Assembly (NCBI RefSeq): GCF_032854445.1
Contig: NW_027018044.1
Span: forward strand, 1 to 64,000
Source of the DNA: Liolophura sinensis
Lineage: Eukaryota; Mollusca; Polyplacophora; Chitonida; Chitonidae
DNA: 64,000 nt
Reading direction: 5' to 3'
Shown in pieces: positions 60,839 to 64,000 of the stretch. The notes under the pieces were generated by a model, which saw nothing but the letters and a program-made list of their open reading frames with translations, was not told the DNA's origin and did no database searches. Position 1 is the first letter of the stretch, and each line of letters begins with the position of its first letter. A program made the position numbers and the translations under genes.

Positions 60839-63800
60839 TTGAATGATCATTTATGTCATAATCACGTGCCCAGCAACGGCTCTTACTCCATGGAAACCAG
60901 GGAAATTTGCAATTTTTCAACAGCTGCCGATGCCTGGCTCAATTCCGCATCTTTTGGCACCTTACTGAAGTGGGTCAGTGTTCAGTTGTACTTTTTACAG
61001 CAGACTGTATCAAGTACCTTGTGTTTTTCACGTACAAATGGTGTGGTTTTTCTACATGTAGATAAATACATTAAGATTGTCTTGCACTTAGAAGTAAGGC
61101 AATTGCTGGGTGAGTTAAATGGGCTTAGCCAAAAGATTTGACGTCTTCTGGGCTACCGAAGGGCACATAACTTATAGTCAAAAGTTGAATATAGTAATGA
61201 CCAGTCGCGATTGTACAGAGTACAGTGTAGCCGATTTCAATTAACAAAAAGACCAGGCAAAAATGCAAAAGTGGAAAAACTGTTCCAGTGCTACTAGTAA
61301 GAGGCTAATCCGACGTATTTTGTGACGAGAAATCGAATGGTTCAAACCGCGTTGCTCTCCGACCAATACTTTTGGCTGTAGCGACAGATCAATGATCATT
61401 TATGTCATAATCACATGCCCAGCAACGGCTCTTACTCCATGGAAACCAGGGATATTTGCAATTTTTTAACAGCTGCCGATACCTGGCTCAATTCCGCATC
61501 TTTTGGCACCTTACTGAAGTGGGTCAGTGTTCAGTTGTACTTTTACAGCAGACTGTATCAAGTACCTTATGGTTTTCACGTACAAATGGTGTGGTTTTTC
61601 TACACGTAGATAAAGACATTGAGATTGTCTTGCACTTAGAAGTAAGGCAATTGCTGGGTGAGTTAAATGGGCTTGGCCCAAAGATTTGACGTCTTCTGGG
61701 CTACCGAAGGGCACATAACTTATAGTCAAAAGTTGAATATAGTAATGACCAGTCGCGATTGTACAGAGTACAGTTTAGCCGATTTCAATTAACAAAAAGA
61801 CGAAGCAAAAATGCAAAAGTGGAAAAACTGTTCCAGTGCTACTAGTAAGAGGCTAATCCGACGTATTTTGTGACGAGAAATCGAATGGTGCAAACCGCGT
61901 TGCTCTCCGACCAATACTTTTGGCTGTAGCGACAGATCAATGATCATTGATGTCATAATCACGTGCCCAGCAACGGCTCTTACTCCATGGAAACCAGGGA
62001 TATTTGCAATTTTTTAACAGCTGCCGATGCCTGGCCCAATTCCACATCTTTTGGCACCTTATAAATGTGGGTCAGTGTTTAGTTGTACAGCAGACTGTAT
62101 CAAGTACCTTGTGTTTTTTATGTACAAATGGTCTGGTTTTTCTACACGTAGATAAAGACATTGAGATTGTCTTGGACTTAGAAGTAAGACAATTGCTGGG
62201 TGAGTTAAATGGGCTTAGCCGAAAGATTTGACGTCTTCTGGGCTACCGAAGGGCACATAACTTATAGTCAAAAGTTGAATATAGTAATGACCAGTCGCGA
62301 TTGTACAGAGTACAGTGTAGCCGATTTCAATTAACAAAAAGACCAGGCAAAAATGCAAAAGTGGACAAACTGTTCCAGTGCTGCTGGTAAGAGGCTAATC
62401 CGACGTATTTTGTGACGAGAAATCGAATGGTGCAAACCGCGTTGCTCTCCGACCAATACTTTTGCCTGTAGTGACAATTGAATGATCATTTATGTCATAA
62501 TCACGTGCCCAGCAACGGCTCTTACTCCATGGAAACCAGGGAAATTTGCAATTTTTCAACAGCTGCCGATGCCTGGCTCAATTCCGCATCTTTTGGCACC
62601 TTACTGAAGTGGGTCAGTGTTCAGTTGTACTTTTTACAGCAGACTGTATCAAGTACCTTGTGTTTTTCACGTACAAATGGTGTGGTTTTTCTACACGTAG
62701 ATAAATACATTAAGATTGTCTTGCACTTAGAAGTAAGGCAATTGCTGGGTGAGTTAAATGGGCTTAGCCAAAAGATTTGACGTCTTCTGGGCTACCGAAG
62801 GGCACATAACTTATAGTCAAAAGTTGAATATAGTAATGACCAGTCGCGATTGTACAGAGTACAGTGTAGCCGATTTCAATTAACAAAAAGACCAGGCAAA
62901 AATGCAAAAGTGGACAAACTGTTCCAGTGCTGCTGGTAAGAGGCTAATCCGACGTATTTTGTGACGAGAAATCGAATGGTGCAAACCGCGTTGCTCTCCG
63001 ACCAATACTTTTGCCTGCAGCGACAATTGATTGATCATTGATGTCATAATCACGTGCCCAGCAACGGCTCTTACTCCATGGAAACCAGGGATATTTGCAA
63101 TTTTTTAACAGCTGCCGATGCCTGGCCCAATTCCACATCTTTTGGCACCTTATAAATGTGGGTCAGTGTTTAGTTGTACTTTTTACAGCAGACTGTATCA
63201 AGTACCTTGTGTTTTTTATGTACAAATGGTGTGGTTTTTCTACACGTAGATAAAGACATTGAGATTGTCTTCGACTTAGAAGTAACACAATTGCTGGGTG
63301 AGTTAAATGGGCTTAGCCGAAAGATTTCAGGTCTTCTGGGCTACCGAAGGGCACATAACTTATAGTCAAAAGTTGAATATAGTAATGACCAGTCGCGATT
63401 GTACAGAGTGCAGTGTAGCCGGTTTCAATTAACAAAAAGACCAGGCAAAAATGCAAAAGTGGAAAAACTGTTCCAGTGCTGCTGGTAAGAGGCTAATCCG
63501 ACGTATTTTGTGACGACAAATCGAATGGTGCAAACCGCGTTGCTCTCCGACCAATACTTTTGGCTGTAGTGACAATTGAATGATCATTTATGTCATAATC
63601 ACGTGCCCAGCAACGGCTCTTACTCCATGGAAACCAGGGATATTTGCAATTTTTCAACAGCTGCCGATGCCTAGCTCAATTCCGCATCTTTTGGCACCTC
63701 ATTCATGTGGGTCTGTGGTCAGTTGTACTTTTTACAGCAGACTGTATCAAGTACCTTGTGTTTTTCACGTACAAATGGTGTGGTTTTTCTACACGTAGAT

Positions 63801-64000
63801 AAAGACATTGAGATTGTCTTGCACTTAGAAGTAAGGCAATTGCTGGGTGAGTTAAATGGGCTTGGCCCAAAGATTTGACGTCTTCTGGGCTACCGAAGGG
63901 CACATAACTTATAGTCAAAAGTTGAATATAGTAATGACCAGTCGCGATTGTACAGAGTACAGTGTAGCCGATTTCAATTAACAAAAAGACCAGGCAAAAA
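60839..64000 (+). repeat. Units U111-U116, with a 3-unit-offset repeat
   Basis: Unit starts are 60839, 61388, 61936, 62478, 63027 and 63576; U116 is cut by the window end. U111 and U114 share GATAAATACATTAAG and CTTAGCCAAAAGATTTG, found nowhere else in the window. They lie 1,639 bp apart, which is three units minus the 7-bp deletion in U113 and a 1-bp deletion in U112. U112 has a class B start and class A middle, with CCTTATGGTTTTCACG. U116 resembles U103 (CACCTCATTCATG). Confidence 0.85.
62078..62096 (+). other. 7-bp deletion in U113
   Basis: AGTTGTACAGCAGACTG replaces the usual AGTTGTACTTTTTACAGC form. The lost bases are TTTTTAC or an equivalent, with an AC direct repeat at the ends that suggests slippage. 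This unit is 542 bp long. Confidence 0.88.

Larger units (their letters stand above)
1..64000 (+). repeat. Satellite DNA array, ~549-bp monomer, about 116.5 head-to-tail copies
   Basis: The same ~549-bp sequence recurs end to end across the window with no interruption. Landmarks present in nearly every unit include CACGTG, CCATGG, CAGCTG, TCGCGA and the string CAGACTGTATCAAGTACC. Successive unit starts are exactly 549 bp apart over long stretches, for example 26 units from 19669 to 33943 and 17 units from 37250 to 46583. All copies share one orientation. Both window edges cut through a unit, so the array extends beyond both ends. No family is recognised. No gene, terminal inverted repeat, target-site duplication or recombinase is seen, so a satellite amplified by unequal exchange or replication-based copying is the simplest reading. 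Satellite function (centromeric, telomere-proximal or inert) cannot be told from sequence alone. Confidence 0.97.

Noticed and set aside
1-64000. CRISPR array
   Set aside because: The repeat period is 549 bp and the whole period is repeated; there are no short identical repeats separated by unique spacers and no cas genes.
1-64000. Tandem RNA-gene cluster (5S rRNA, U snRNA, spliced leader or tRNA)
   Set aside because: No 5S, U1, U2 or U6 landmarks were found on either strand. Partial look-alikes (TGGCTGTAGCG for an A box, AATCGAATGG for a B box, CTTTTGGC as in U2) lack correct spacing or key bases.
1-64000. CENP-B box
   Set aside because: CTTCGGTAG and ATTCGATTT on the minus strand give the TTCG core, but the required downstream A and CGGG are missing.
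1-64000. Tandemly arranged transposable element or rDNA spacer
   Set aside because: No terminal inverted repeats, target duplications, poly(A) tail or coding remnants at unit borders, and no rRNA sequence anywhere.

Overview
The whole 64,000-base window is one uninterrupted head-to-tail tandem array of a single satellite-type repeat with a monomer of about 549 bp (roughly 116.5 copies). No unique flank, no recognisable protein-coding gene, no tRNA, rRNA or snRNA gene, no CRISPR array and no transposase or reverse transcriptase is visible. All copies lie in the same orientation. The sequence is most consistent with eukaryotic nuclear satellite DNA (heterochromatic, subtelomeric or pericentromeric). 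I do not recognise the family and cannot name the organism. A hand count of about 19 CpGs in one monomer at about 42% GC indicates little CpG depletion, which fits an invertebrate or weakly methylated array better than an old methylated vertebrate satellite; this is an inference only.

Monomers are numbered U0 to U116 here. A unit begins at the TTGAATGATCATT-like junction (U1 = 450, U38 = 20767, U116 = 63576). They fall into three main classes, told apart about 130-215 bp into the unit. Class A has ACTGAAGTGGGT(C/T)AG. Class B has ATAAATGTGGGTCAG or AAAAATGTGGGTCAG, usually with a perfect 16-bp palindrome at the unit start. Class C has ATTCATGTGGGTCTGTGG. Many units are chimeras of these classes.

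Layout: 1-24 kb holds only classes A and B. It contains a block at 1-1.76 kb repeated 16 units later at 8.79-10.55 kb, an adjacent duplication of a 4-unit block (about 4.97-7.19 and 7.19-9.41 kb), and an adjacent large duplication (about 12.7-17.1 and 17.1-20.3 kb) whose second copy lacks two internal units. From about 23.4-24.1 kb onward class C and several linked alleles appear and persist to the end. A 7-unit higher-order repeat occupies 41.09-44.94 kb. Its second copy (44.94-49.33 kb) carries one extra unit, and a partial copy lies at 57.5-60.8 kb.

Unit length is strikingly exact (549 bp for 26 consecutive units, 19,669 to 33,943). In contrast, about 4.2-9 kb and especially 47.0-48.9 kb are dense in single-base indels. 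These patches look like uncorrected long-read consensus rather than biology. The short open reading frames that recur once per unit on both strands are best explained as by-products of the repeat: the longest forms start at TTG, the antisense one contains no ATG, and neither is kept across the classes.
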